Source of the DNA: Bryopsis sp. KO-2023
Taxonomy: Eukaryota; Chlorophyta; Ulvophyceae; Bryopsidales; Bryopsidaceae
Reading direction: 5' to 3'
DNA length: 64,000 bases
NCBI GenBank assembly: GCA_030272585.1
Contig: BSYQ01000002.1
Coordinates: 6,510,001 to 6,574,000, forward strand
The notes beneath the pieces were generated by a model. The model did no database searches and was not told where the DNA came from. It was given only the letters and a program-made list of their open reading frames with translations. Position 1 is the stretch's first letter, and each line of letters opens with the position of its first letter. A program made the translations under genes and the position numbers. Positions 11,683-24,187 of the stretch are shown here, piece after piece.

Positions 11683-12800
11683 TCAGCTCCGCTTTTTCCA
11701 TGCAAAAAATAACAAGTCGGACTCCGTCGCGACCTGCGCTTTGTCGATATACGACCAAACGGCCGTCGACGATGCAGACCACCCCCCCCAGAATTTAATG
11801 TCCCCTTCACTAATCCCTATCGCATACATTGCGGATGCGCCGCCCCGACGAAGAGAGTGATGGCCATAGACACACCCTAGGGAGAAGATCCCAGTGCAGC
11901 ATTCGCCAGTGCCTTCCAAGGCGGTTCATTTTTGGTTATCCCTGGTGCGAGAGCAGGACTTGACCCTTCCCCAAGTCAGAGATCTTTTATTGATGGTATT
12001 CGATTTCCTTTTCTTTGCTCGGGCGGATACGGCGTTCGCGGTTCGCCTGCAGGATCTGGAACTGGATGCGGGTGAGTGCACGATACATTTTATTGAGCGG
12101 CGCTACAAATCGCACAATGCTTTTGAGTTGCGACGGTCGAGGCTTTTTCCTTGTTCGGGGTGCCTAGAGGTTTTCGGGGCGTTTGAAAAGTTTTTGAAAG
12201 CGCGGAAAGAAAACTGGGGACAGGATCAAGAAATGGCGACGTCTCCTCTCGCTTCATTATGGCGGTTGCCTGGAGATCCAGTTACATTGGATGCAAAATT
12301 TGTGGCGAAGTGCTTCTCCAGAGTCATTTTGAGTTTCGGAGAAGCAAGTGGATTGCCTAACCTCGTCCGAAAGCTTCAAGGTCCCCAGCATAGTCCACGA
12401 ATGCATGGATTGGATCGCCGTCAAATACTGTCTCGCGGAACCAGGACTCACCCTCCCTTCTTCTTTCAAAAAGGTCAAGTACTCATAAATCTCCGGGGTT
12501 AATACAGGAAACGGGGGTTTCTCTTTGGTAGACTGCATAAAATGCCAAAATTTTCTAAACTTTGCAAAAATAGTGTCCCGTCCAGACGGCGCATTCGATG
12601 CGATAACCTTGCGAATCAAATCGGGCACCACATGAAGCCGTAAAGCCACAATCTCAGACGGCCATTGTATATCCACTTCTAGCAAACGCTCCCAATCATA
12701 CTGTTGCTGTCCAAACTCCTCGTCTAACACTGCGAGGACAATTTGACGAAGGGAATTACCTTGTCCTTCCAGAACCAAACCTTCTTCGGTTTGTTGATAA
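11683..12800 (-). pseudogene. DIRS tyrosine recombinase, broken by an internal inversion
   Basis: Three collinear parts of one recombinase lie on alternating strands. The N-terminal SAM-like core-binding part is read on the minus strand from about 12800 to 12350 (it includes VSPGSARQYLTAIQSMHSW). The middle part, with the first catalytic arginine region (FLFFARADTAFAVRLQDLEL), is read on the plus strand from about 11900 to 12345. The C-terminal part, with the HxxR motif (HHSLRRGGASAM) and the catalytic tyrosine (AVWSYID), returns to the minus strand at 11893-11683. So about 450 bp are inverted in place. The upstream edge overlaps the end of the reverse transcriptase frame (12724). The enzyme cannot be made from this copy. 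Confidence 0.85.
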
Positions 12801-14576
12801 TCCACACCACCGAACGCCAAGGGGGGTACGGGGTCTGGTTGCACGTCCCCGGATGAGGTAGGAATGTCCCTGCTTGGTCCGGGAGCCAAATCCCTCCTTG
12901 GGCTAAGCTCATCACTTGGCGACACCACACTGCTCCTGGCCACCACGGCAGTACCAACAGGGCACGAACTCGCGGCAGATTGCTGAGGAAGTCGATAGTT
13001 TTCTCCAACAAGCCCCAGGGTGGGTGAACGAATGAAACTCCTCTGTCCCAATCCCTCTGGGAGAGAGCATCTATGCCTGAGCTCTCGCGTTCCCAAGTTC
13101 GTGAATTGTATTCCTCCACTTGCCGATCTCTGAGCGTGGCGAACCGGTCTATCCGAACCGGGCCAAAGTGAACCTCCAACTGACGAAAAATAGCCGGATT
13201 GAGTCTCCAGCCATGAGACTGGAGGCGGCTCAATGCATCTGCCTGAAAATTGTCCTGGGAGGCCACCCAACGCGGGCACATGCGCGCCCCCGTCCGCGTC
13301 AAAAACTCGACGATCTGCTGTAATACTGGAACCAGAGTTGGTTCGTACACTCGTAGTTTCTTGAGCGCCCAATAAGTTACCCTGGAGTCCGTAACCACGG
13401 ATACCAGACATTTGCCGAGGCAGGGTTCCCAATGTTCCAAGGCGCGCGATATTGCCGTCAGCTCCTTCCAATTGATCGACTGTTGCTGATGTTCGGCCTG
13501 AAAAAAGCCGTGACACACTGCCCCCTGTGCTCGTCGCTCCCGCTCGTCGGTCTCTACCAAGCCCTTCAACAATGAGGCCCCCCAGCCGGTGAGGGAGGCG
13601 TCGGTTTCCAGCGTCCAATGGACCCTCCCGGGTTTCCACCGAGTTCCATTCCAGGCCGCGGGAACGTTTCGCCACCATTTCAACTCCCTCCTCGCGGCTG
13701 CAGATATGGGGACCCATGATTTCCAGGTTTTCTTCTGGCCAATCTGAGCGTATAAGTGACTCAGATAGAACCTGGCGGCGCTTAAAGCCGGGCTGGTGCT
13801 CTGGCAAAGGCCACAGAACGATGCTACCAGTCGGACTGGGAGCTTCCAACGATGTCGACGCCCCCGATCGAGCAACAATCGTGCCAACCCCTGGATCCGA
13901 CACAACCTTGTAACCGGTACTCGTAACAAACACTGATTGGTATCTATTTCTAATCCCAAATGAATCCTCCTCCTGGAGGGCGAAAAATCGCTCTTGACAG
14001 GGTGGACTAGCAGGCCTAACGCCTGAAAAAATTTCTGAATCCACCTGCCCCATCGAGCCAAAACCTTTTTTCCCTTGTATAATGCTAAGAAATCGTCTAA
14101 ATACACCAAAAGTGTGACGGGAATATCGGCTTTCCAAATTTTCTTCAAAATACCCCCTGGCGGGCAAGCCACTTTCCGCGGGAAACGCAAAAAGGACGAC
14201 ACATCCTTCATCACCTTTGTCCAGACAAAGGGCGAAATACACAAACCAAAGGGTAATGCACAGCATTCGAATAGACGACCATTTACCATAATCGTCACAT
14301 ATTTCCTCAGCTTGGGGTGGATGGGCACATGGAAGTACGCATGTTTCAAGTCCCATTGGATCATGTGGGCGGCTTCTGGAAAATGGCCAACCGCCGACTG
14401 CAGAGTCTCGAACCGGACCTTTGGAACCTGAATCCACTGGTTGATAGGTCGTAAATCCATGATGAGCCTGTAGTCGGGAGAATCGCGTTTCTTGATCAAG
14501 AAAGCCTTGGACACCCAGCGATTCGAACGGGCCGGGCGCAACACCCCGAGATCCAAATACTCTTGCAGAATTTTGT
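12724..14576 (-). CDS. DIRS reverse transcriptase and RNase H, main part
   Basis: Open frame continuous with 23381-23167 once the LTR element and one copy of its 5-bp duplication are left out. Motifs in order: RLIMDLRPIN, the catalytic aspartate in DLKHAYFHVPI, LPFGLCISPFVW, the YLDD active-site box, RNase H residues ETDAS, NWKELTAI, VTDSR and ADALSR, then a region with RIDRFATLRD that recalls the conserved DLFAT-type segment after RNase H in DIRS elements. The enzyme would copy element RNA into DNA. The frame has no internal stop, but its 5' part is 8.6 kb away, so it is interrupted and not translatable as one protein. Confidence 0.88.
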
Positions 14577-14581
14577 CCCAT

Positions 14582-14777
14582 TGTAACGCGCGCCAGAAAA
14601 CAAGGGGAAACCCTCGACAGGGGGACACAAGGGTCGGAAACCCAAAACACAGTTGGATATTACAACACTAACCCTTCGTGGTTTATATACACTCAGGTCA
14701 GTCATAGCTACTATGTCCCTATGACGTACTCTCACGCCTTAGACATATCACGATAAATAAAGTACCCCATCGTAACA
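14582..14777 (-). repeat. LTR (3' LTR in element sense)
   Basis: 196 bp, starting TGTAACG and ending CGTAACA on the plus strand. It looks identical base for base to the copy at 22966-23161. On the minus strand it contains GTATATAAACC, a plausible TATA box. Confidence 0.93.
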
Positions 14778-17700
14778 TTCGCCACCCGATTCACCGAACT
14801 AGTGTCCTCACAGGTACGAATCGTTTATATCAAAATCAAACCAGCTAAATCGCGGTACCGGTTGAAAATAAAACCGATCGAGATCTAACTCCACCACCAA
14901 CAATCCAAAATGAAATCATAACCAAAAATATCCATCAATTCACTTCAATATATTTCAATGAACAAAACAACCCAAGAAACCATCCATCAACACATTAGAT
15001 CACTCCGGCTGTTTCTACAAAGGCCGCTGATTGGTTGATTCCCTACGCGATTTAAACGCGCATCATGATTCCATCAACTCCCGTCCTCAGACGTTACCCT
15101 TGCCAGCTTCTACACAAATCGTATGCAATGACGATCTCGAAGAAGGCGTTAGCTATTCCAATGCGAGGCAACCGCACCAATGCCGAACGTCCCATACCGT
15201 TCCATTTGCCAGGTCACTCGTTCCATTCACGACTACCGCTCAGCCGCAGGACTCCACTCGCACCGGCGGTACTCAGCCTGTAACTCTTTCCTGGATCATT
15301 GCACCGTCCGTGATCCTCCTTTACAACCTCCAGTAGGTATAACTGTCGCCGCAGTTTGTAATGCCCAGACTGACCCATTCAGCCCTGCATATTCTGTGGT
15401 ATTTACCGCTGCTATCTCGCTTCTTACATTACTCGTCAAGTCGTGCGCACCCAATAGTCTGTTTCCACCTTCAGAAATCCTTTGTTTTTTTTTTTGTTTT
15501 TTTTCCTTCATATACAGATTTCTGCTCAACTGAAACTCCTTCAACTTCTTCTCATTACCGGTGTTCTTCGGCAATGCGTAAGTTCCAGTTCTGCGTACCG
15601 ACGATCTCCAAATAGAAAACCTTTTACGTTTCTTCATTCCTTCCAATATATCCAGTCCAGCGCCAATTCAGTTTTACCATATCATTCGATTCACAAGAAG
15701 CACTTCCACCAAGTCCAGTACCTCCAGGAAGGCACATAAATTGACTTCCGCTGTTCGAATTCCACCATTGGCCGCTAAGACTGTTGTCTTCTTCCAGAGT
15801 GACTTACAGCTGCATCTCTGTCGCAACAATAGCGCTTTCGAGGTAGAATGCAAGGCCGTATACGCTGGCCCCTACCACGCTGTACACTCGGCCAACAACA
15901 CCGAACCGAGTTTGCTGCAGATGAACAACAAGAGAATAAAACCAAAGCCAGCCCGTCGACCAACTCACGCTATCCAAATGTCTTCACTTTAGCACCCCCT
16001 TAAGACTTGCCATTGTCACAATTCTGTGCACCACACTGTCGCAATATATCCTCAGGGATCCACCCAACCAGCATCATGCGTCCACGACACATCAAGATGA
16101 TCCACTGGCTTAAGACATTTCTTTAACCGCCGCCCCAAATCCAGTTTGACGACGAAACATCAGAATATTCCCTTGGCAATTTCAACCATACTCAAATACT
16201 TGAACAAAAATGTCTTTCTTGATCCACTCATATTTCCTATTGTTCCTTTTGTTTCAGTAAACCAATCCACAGTACCCCAATCACTGACTCTTTTTTTCTT
16301 CCAGTAAATTTCTCGGGGATACCGTCGCCACCCCGTTCATAATCCAATGAACGGACAAACCGAGGAACGAAACAATAAAACAAGAGGCCACAGAATGCTC
16401 TCTTCAAAAACCCACTATAGTTGTCTTTAACAAATGCTAATGTCCTTGTGATGATTCTCGACTCCTCCAGTAGAATTCCAACATCCGTATCCGGCATACG
16501 AACCTTCCACTGAAAGGCCGGATAACACTCAAAACCAATCTCCTAAAAGACGAATATAACATTGTTGGAAAACGCAATACTCAAAAGGTTCCAAATGTTT
16601 TTCCGCGAGGACCAAAATTCACTTCCGCAAAAATGAATCTTTCCCCTACATGACCCATTCTGTGTAGAGTAAGCACACGGGGGTTTGGCGTCCCATCTAA
16701 AACTATGCCAAATCCCACCGTTGCATGGTCTATATCTGGACATCTGACCAGTTCGCAACGCACTATCACCCAAATACTTGTCGCATGCTAGGCCGTGTAC
16801 GCTAGCCCCATCCACACGAACAAGTCCACAGGCGTAGCCACGCCCACAATCAAAACACGATCGCCACCGTAATTGATTGCTAGAGACCGCCCGCTAGTCT
16901 CATCGAACACTCTAAATGAATTTTCTACCACAGAGAAAAGTTCCCTTATTAATTTCTGTACCAACAATTCTCTTAAGGCAAATACCATTGTCAGTCCATC
17001 TTATTTCAGCCCAAAAACTTGTAGGTTTCATTCCAAATGCATTCCAATCAGATCTGCCACCGTTCTGCACTGGGTTGTAGTTTCTCTTCCTGAAACTCCC
17101 GTCAGATTAGCATTGAAATGTACAAGTCACTGATCAACCAACTACCATAATTCCATTCAGCTCTCAAGATGACTGCAAATGGGGAATGTAATCATATCAA
17201 AAGAATTCTCTCCCACGGTTCTCTCCATATTTATACACCATACGACCATTCATGTGAGATGTTTAAAAACAAGCAAATCACCAGTTCTGGCTGCTCTATA
17301 TTATATATATATTTTTTTTTGAACATCTCATTTCAAATCAGAGGCTACCTGATTCATAAACTCACTCCATCATCCACCTTATGCGGTACCACTCACGCAA
17401 TGCCGATCAGTTCCATCGCATTGTAGTCTCTTTTTTTTTCCCCATTATGAACACATGTATCAGCAGTGGTTAAGACTCCATCAACTGCTACTGATTTTCA
17501 TCATTTCCGGTGCAAAGCATTTCCTTGCTCACTCCCGCCAATAAATCCATACTTCGCCACCGAAATGGGGTGTATCATTCCATCCTTCGCCTTCCAGTGT
17601 GTGGTCCAAGTGCCGATAGAACTGTGAGATTTGCTCGCACAAAGTTCAGGGAGATTTGAACCCGCTTCCAGATCTTTAACTTTGCTGCTTGAGCCAGCCA

Positions 17701-18835
17701 CACAATACATGTATAACGTCTTACCGCGGCTGCGAATCCCGCCTTACGGTATTGGGCCCCAGCCCTCACTGCAGGACCGACTTACTCCGTCTTATTGCGC
17801 CATCCAGTAGACCTCCTCCAGCCATGGTCAGGTCTCGCCAACGAACAATAACTCCACTGCCCCATACATTCAGCCACTTGTTTGGAGGGGACACATTCGA
17901 AGTTTTCTTTGAAATAATAACCGCAATGTTCATCCGCATCCCAAAGAAAGCACATTGATGGTTGTTCACGCCACCAAGTGTTCAAGTCCTTGTCAGTTCC
18001 TCCAGAGGTTCAGTCCTATTCGACCATTGTCTTCTTTTCTCTCACTGACCTACTGGACAACTCAGCGTATCCACAAGTTCTTTCTTCCTTTGATGTGTTA
18101 ATTTCTGTGGCTCCAGCCAACAGAAACTACCGTAGGTGTTTGCCTCGCCTTTTAAATCAACCACTTGTGCAGTCGGCATGCTGCATCAAGGTCCTTCGTC
18201 AATCCAATAGACAAAACTCGCCAACGATGTGCATTCTGCTCCATCGTATTAGAGGTGCAGACCGGAAGACATCTGAATTTGTCGGGACTCACACAGGAGC
18301 CGGATCCTGTTGCCAGTCGACAATTCACCTCTGATATTCCTCCTTATATCCTCCGTAATATCTTGATATTCATCCGCTGATGCAGTCCATGTAAACACCG
18401 CGCGTACAACACAGGCTCGCGCTAAGCTTCTAGGGAGATACAACCGAATTCCATCCGGGATCTTTGCCTTTGCAGCGTATATTCGCGCCAAAGGTAGCTG
18501 CCGCGTTAAATCCAATATTGCCACACCAGAGTCCACATATATACATCCCTCCTTAAGATCTCATCCACCTCCTCTTTACTAGTTCAGGCAACTAGCATCA
18601 TCTCCTCCGTGAATTCAATGGAAATGGGTGCCATGAGATGCCCAACGGTTTCCAGCCGTCCACATGGCTCCATTGTATTCACCACCTTAGAATTCTGCCT
18701 CAGCCATACCACTGTAGGTTCTGACTGCCTTGGCGTTGTTCACTGAGGTTCATATGATCCACCCATATTTTTTATTTGCGACACTATAGAGAAGAGGTGC
18801 CTGCAAACTACTTCCCCACAGAACTTTCATATTGG
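14778..18835. other. LTR element interior, non-coding, left part
   Basis: Pyrimidine-rich sequence with scattered short frames and no recognisable retroviral domain on either strand. I see no tRNA, no tandem array and no conserved protein motif. Confidence 0.65.
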
Positions 18836-18843
18836 CCAGTCAG

Positions 18844-20148
18844 CAGACCTGGGCGCCGACCCGTTGGACCGGACCGGACCGGACCGGCAACCACTTTCTG
18901 GACCGGATTTGACCTTTCTTAGACAGGTCAAATCCGGTCTGGAAAGGTCAAATCCGGTCCAAGAAAGGTCAAATCCGGGCTAGTTAAGGCCCCCTTTTCT
19001 AGACCGGATTTGACCTTTCTGGACCGGATTTGACCTTTCCAGACAGGTTGTCGCCTGTCTAGTACGGTCATACTCGTGTGACCTGTTTTAGACCGGTGTG
19101 ACCCTGTTTTAGACCGATGTGACGCCCAATATGACCTGTTTTAGACCGACTCCAAGTCGGTCTGGACAGGTGGGCCGCCTGTCCAGACCGACCTGGCACC
19201 TGTCTAGAACAGGTCACACAATTAAGCACTTTTTAATGTGTTAATCGACTGAGAACTGATTCAATTGATTAAAGAACAAAGTATTATTTATTATATACAT
19301 TTTTAATGCATGAATGATGTGAGCCAAGCCCACCAGCCACCGACTAGAGGGAGTCGGTCGACTCAAGGAGGATTCGAACCCGGGTTGGCTAAGCCCGAGT
19401 CGAAGACACTATCGCTAGTGGACCCCACCACAGGGACGCTCAAAAGGGGGCCGTTACTTTTAAGTACCCGTTTAATTTTGGAAAATTAAACGGGTACGTA
19501 AAAGTAACGGCCCCCTTTTGAGCGTCCCTGTGGTGGGGTCCACTAGCGATAGTGTCTTCGACTCGGGCTTAGCCAACCCGGGTTCGAATCCTCCTTGAGT
19601 CGACCGACTCCCTCTAGTCGGTGGCTGGTGGGCTTGGCTCACGTCATTCATGCATTAAAAATGTATATAATAAATAATACTTTGTTCTTTAATCAATTGA
19701 ATCAGTTCTCAGTCGATTGATATACAATTAGCACGTTAAAAGTGCTTAATTGTGCGACCTGTTCTAGACAGGCTCCAGGTCGGTCTGGACAGGCAGCCCA
19801 CCTGTCCAGACCGACCTGGAGCCGGTCTAAAACAGGAGAACAACCCTGTCAAGACAGGGTCGTTCCGGTTTTAGACAGGTCACATCGCCGGTCTAATAAA
19901 GGCGAAATGTGGGTGTGACCTGTCTAAAAACGGAAAATCTGTCAAAAAACCGGTCCAGATTTCTGCAGATTTCCGAGGTTGACTGGACCGGAGTGGACAG
20001 GACCGGACAGGTCACAACCTGTCCGGTCTTGCAAGGACCGGCGTTTTTTCGTTGGACCGGACAGGACCGGACAGGTCAGCCGGTCCATGGACAGGTTGGA
20101 CCGGACCGGACCGGTTTTTCGCTGCCGGTCCGGTCGGGCCCAGGTCTG
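18844..20148. mobile_element. hAT-like non-autonomous element C (1,305 bp)
   Basis: Left end CAGACCTGGGCGCCGACC; reverse complement of the right end CAGACCTGGGCCCGACCGG. Both sides carry CCAGTCAG (18836-18843 and 20149-20156), an exact 8-bp duplication. Outer parts are arrays of GGACCGG and of a GACAGGTCAAATCCGGTC-type unit in both orientations. The middle, about 19206-19765, is a near-perfect palindrome of about 560 bp; each arm contains a tRNA-like sequence (minus strand about 19360-19435, plus strand about 19540-19610) with a canonical B-box GGTTCGAATCC. There is no protein-coding frame. It is inserted in the LTR element, so it is younger than it. Confidence 0.92.
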
Positions 20149-20156
20149 CCAGTCAG

Positions 20157-22965
20157 CACTTCTAGTTTTCACTTTCAGTTCACTCTGAAATTGGCTCAAT
20201 AAAAATATCACCACCGCCAAGGGAACACAAAGCTCACTAGTATATGGTAATTTTCATTCACCACATACGTCCATACTTCTCCCGAAACACATTGCGTAGG
20301 TCAATTGATACCTCTCTCGCTTGAGACTTCTTTCAACTCCATCCAGAAACAGTATTGTAGCACATCAGTCATGCTCCAGCCCCAACATATATCTTCCATC
20401 AATATATCTTTTAATCCCTGCTTGGTCCTTTGGCATGGATATCTTCCAGATTATTCTCCCGCCACCAATTGCAGTTTTCGGCTGTCCATGAGTATAAATT
20501 CTGTGCTTTACAAGCTCCACTCAACATAGAGGCTTGTTCCCTTTCAGGTTATACTCAGCTCCTAATCTTGTCTCCACCTGAGCTGTCGGTTCACCGATAC
20601 GCGAGTGCACCGATAATATCCTTGAATGGCTGGTCCCTTCACAACTAACAATCAGCCATCACCTTTATCAATCTGTTTCTTGCGATAAGGTTCCATGTTT
20701 CCTCCACTTTTTCCATCAGTCCAAGTTCTTCAATCAGGCATCCACACTTGTATCCAATCCAACACACTCTTCTCATGTTTCCTTCTGTGGATTAGCCTGA
20801 TCACGCTTCAGCAATTTTTCTCTTTTTCACTTATCCTTCAATTGCTCTTCCAGCAGATGCAACTCCACACGTCTGTGGAACACCAATTCTGCCGGGTAAA
20901 AATTCCCTTTCTGTGATTTCACATATTTTCCACAGCCCATCTCCATTTCTTCATATATCTTGGACTGTCGACATCTTTTATACTCTTCTTGGCCTCAGAA
21001 TGTAGGTCTTCTGATCATCCATTCATGGTAACATCTCAACAAGCTGTCGGATATTGCACGATCGCTACCATTCATTGGTTGCGTCTCTGCTCGTGTGGTA
21101 ATCCACTCTTCATTGGTGTACTCCACCAAGCACAAGGTAGCTTGGGATCTTCAGTCCAAAACAGCAAAATATGTTTACCCTATTCAGTCAGCGCTCTTTA
21201 CTTCCACTGCTCATGGTTCATATTTGCTTTTTGCTGAATAGCTCCTCCATAACTCCTTTTTCACTTGCAATGTCTCCTCTTCCAACTCCAGCTCTGTAAT
21301 GAGATTCCATCCTTTAAATACTCATAATTTTCAGGCTTCTTCCATGATGTGATCATATTCCATTTCTATGAAAATAAAACAACATCTGCTGTCCATTTCT
21401 GTCCACAACTCTGAATAATAATCCAAAGATAGTTTCCAAATCCTTCAAGACTGTAAAACTCAGCATACTTTTGTTGTCCTGATCTTTGATTGAACACATT
21501 CATAAACTTCTGCCCATCAGATACCTCACATCTGAAAATATGTGCAAATCTGCCAAAGCTTAACACTCCATTCTTCCTTTTCAACAGTCACACTCAAATC
21601 GATTCATTTTGTCAGGAGATAAAATAAAATCCACTCCTTCAGCCTTCTGCCAGCCACAGCCAGCTTAAACTTTGACTACCTCAATCTTCCACAATCAGTC
21701 TTATCCCTCTGTCAGGCAACATTCATTCTTGAATCCTGCTGGACTTCCTCCAGTCCCTTTCACTGACAGCATCTTCCAATATTCCTGCCACTGCGTCCTT
21801 TCCCCTGGTACGTCCAGCCACACCCTGCGCAGCCAGTCGACCACTCCACCGACGGTGCCCCTTAGACCGACGTCGAACCACGATCCCCTATCCCAAAACT
21901 CAGGGGATTCCGATTTTGGTGCTGTCCTGTATTCTCCTTCTGCTTTGGTCTTCAGAAACTCTACTATTCGCGTTTCTTTTCGCCAGCTCCTCGTCTCTCG
22001 ATCCAGTCCAGATCCAGTCGAGTGTTTTTCCTCTCGCCACCATTCGCGACACACTCCTGCCTTGAGCTGCAGGTCTTGAAACATCGTTGAATCCACGTCG
22101 ACCCACAACAATCAGCCTCCAGACGAGACCATGTTCTCCAAACACTGGTCACTGGCCGTCACGTCGACAGTGCGCCACCTTTCCAACCTTCTGGCGCTGC
22201 CCTTAACGCTCTGGACGCTCGTCTGTAGTACAACTCGCCATTACTGCAGCGTTACACTTTTCAGGGCTGCAGGTTCACTCGACTGGTCTTCCTCCTCGAC
22301 TCGCGACCGCCACAACCACTAGCACGACCTCCTTCCAGACCGTAGCTCTTTTCCAGCGTGGTTTTCCTGCGTGGTTGTAGTAGCACTTCTGCAGATCGTC
22401 GACCTCACACTTGGTCACACTTCTTTTAGTCGGCGCAGGGATCTCCGCCCTTGCTTCTGCACGCCTTAGGTCGAACGAACACCTTTCAGTCGCTTGCCTT
22501 GCGAGTAGGTTCACGCCACAGCACCACATAGCACCACAGCGCAACACTATAGGTTAACTTCACGTTTCTCCCTTTAGATCTCGAGTTCCATCTTTTCCAG
22601 ACTACAGATCTTTCTTCACAGACTCGTTCTCTTTCGACTCCAACTGGAACGAACTCACTTCTCGAGGTTTGCTGCGTCTTGAACTTGACTTCGCGTTCAC
22701 GATCGAAGCTCATAAGTCTTACAAGGTTCTGCTAGCTATTCCAGGCGCAAGAACATTCCAACTTCCACGTCGCTTTTGCCCTTATCCTATCGAAGTTGTG
22801 AGCGCACTCTATTGAGGTCGCTTCACCTCCCCAACGCTCCGGGGTCCTTTTCCTTTTCGATCTACCCTGGGCACGCCCTTTAGGAAGGCTGCTGGGCTGG
22901 ATCCGCGCTTGTTCTCAGGGTCCTAAGGTCGAACACACATACCCTAGACCCGGCTCCGAAACCAT
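20157..22965. other. LTR element interior, non-coding, right part
   Basis: Continues the non-coding, pyrimidine-rich interior. The primer-binding site lies at its right edge (about 22947-22965, minus strand). The open frames at about 21672-22150 overlap on both strands and have no family resemblance that I can see. Confidence 0.6.
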
Positions 22966-23161
22966 TGTAACGCGCGCCAGAAAACAAGGGGAAACCCTCG
23001 ACAGGGGGACACAAGGGTCGGAAACCCAAAACACAGTTGGATATTACAACACTAACCCTTCGTGGTTTATATACACTCAGGTCAGTCATAGCTACTATGT
23101 CCCTATGACGTACTCTCACGCCTTAGACATATCACGATAAATAAAGTACCCCATCGTAACA
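22966..23161 (-). repeat. LTR (5' LTR in element sense)
   Basis: 196-bp LTR identical to 14582-14777; followed on the minus strand by the primer-binding site. Identity of the two LTRs implies a recent insertion. Confidence 0.93.
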
Positions 23162-23166
23162 CCCAT

Positions 23167-23381
23167 GCTTGACCAGTTGCCCCCTCCATCACTGAATTCC
23201 CCTCGTGGAAGGGGGGTGGTGGTCCTGAGATCCAATTCCAATCCACCCCCTGATGCAACCATTTCATTGTGCGCCGGGAAGCTCCCATACGTCTCCAAAT
23301 CGTCAACCGCTTCCTCGGCTGATTGAAGAGAAAAGTCGTCTGATCGCGAACTGGCCATCCCGCTGGCGGCTTATACCCCAT
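23167..23381 (-). CDS. DIRS reverse transcriptase, 5' part separated by the LTR element
   Basis: About 70 codons that run in the same frame into the reverse transcriptase at 14576 once the LTR element and one CCCAT copy are removed. The segment carries no motif of its own; it is assigned by frame continuity and position. The real start codon is uncertain. Confidence 0.65.
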
Positions 23382-23423
23382 TCACTTCTTTGGGTGATTC
23401 TGATTTTGCGGCGGCTGCTGCTG

Positions 23424-24076
23424 CTAAGCCCCAGAATTCTCGCCCTGTCCTTGCTGCGCTCCTTTACGAGAACGACCTTTTTTCTGATCCCCCCGAGAGG
23501 GCGTAGTAGCGTGCTTAACCTGCGCCCGCTGCAACTGCTCTCGAAACGAGCCAAAATATTCATGGGCCACTGGGGCAGAATATCCGCGGAACTGAGCTCC
23601 CTGTAATCGAATCTGGTTATGCAGACCTGCTGCTGCACCGGGAACGTCTGGATCTTGAGAACCCCGAGTCTGTAACACCTGCCACTGGGCAACAGCTAAA
23701 TCCAACGTGCGCACTTGCGCTGACACAATCGGATGGATATGTTCACGCAAAGCCTCTGGTACTCCAGGATGCGCCAAAAAACCAACCAAATTAGCTGTGG
23801 TCACAAACAGCGATACAATACCGGAGCTGTATTCGCAATCTCCTGCCAGAAGCCTGAACGCTTTCCCAAAGTCGATTGTAGTTCCAGACCGTCCGCCGTT
23901 CGTCCAAAATCAAACCAAAGCCCCAAGGTCACTCCTGTCGAAGGAGCCTCGACCGGGTTATTCGCCGCGGGCAAAAGTGTAGTATCCGACAATTGTCGAT
24001 ACAGGGCCAAGTCTTGTGGGATAGAAACTCCGTAATTTCGAGCTGCTGTGGTATACAACGGTAAAAGACGATCCAT
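23424..24076 (-). pseudogene. DIRS gag-like ORF1, frameshifted
   Basis: Two open frames, 24076-23801 and 23804-23424, overlap by a few bases and together make a protein of about 215 aa in the position of the DIRS gag gene, between A1 and the reverse transcriptase. The first frame ends just as the second opens (near 23803), which looks like a one-base frameshift. The C-terminal part is rich in Q, R, K and S (RSRKGAQQGQG), as in nucleic-acid-binding Gag tails. No zinc knuckle is visible. Assignment is by position and composition. Confidence 0.55.
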
Positions 24077-24187
24077 CCAGATGGATCAAAATGAAAACAA
24101 CACAACCCTCTGGGTTGGGACGCCGCAAGCGGCAGAAAAAACTATCAGTTCGAAGAACCAACACTTTCTTTGGAGATCCAAAGAAAG

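Larger units (their letters stand above)
14582..23161 (-). mobile_element. LTR retrotransposon without coding capacity (8,580 bp), inserted in the DIRS element
   Basis: Bounded by two identical 196-bp LTRs and a 5-bp duplication CCCAT (14577-14581 and 23162-23166). Next to the right LTR the minus strand reads TGGTTTCGGAGCCGGGT, a good primer-binding site complementary to a tRNA 3' end with CCA, so the element is transcribed on the minus strand. The internal 8.2 kb (14778-22965) contains only short frames and no gag, protease, reverse transcriptase or integrase signature on either strand. It is therefore a large non-autonomous (LARD-like) element that would need proteins from a relative. A hAT-like element sits inside it at 18844-20148. 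Confidence 0.9.

Noticed and set aside
12257-14650. 797-codon minus-strand frame over the whole DIRS reverse transcriptase
   Set aside because: Only its last part (recombinase N-terminus) is protein-like; the rest is out of frame with the reverse transcriptase motifs.
14582-23161. Reading the 196-bp direct repeats as a duplication made by the DIRS element
   Set aside because: They start TG and end CA, are flanked by a 5-bp duplication and followed by a PBS, so they are LTRs of a separate element.
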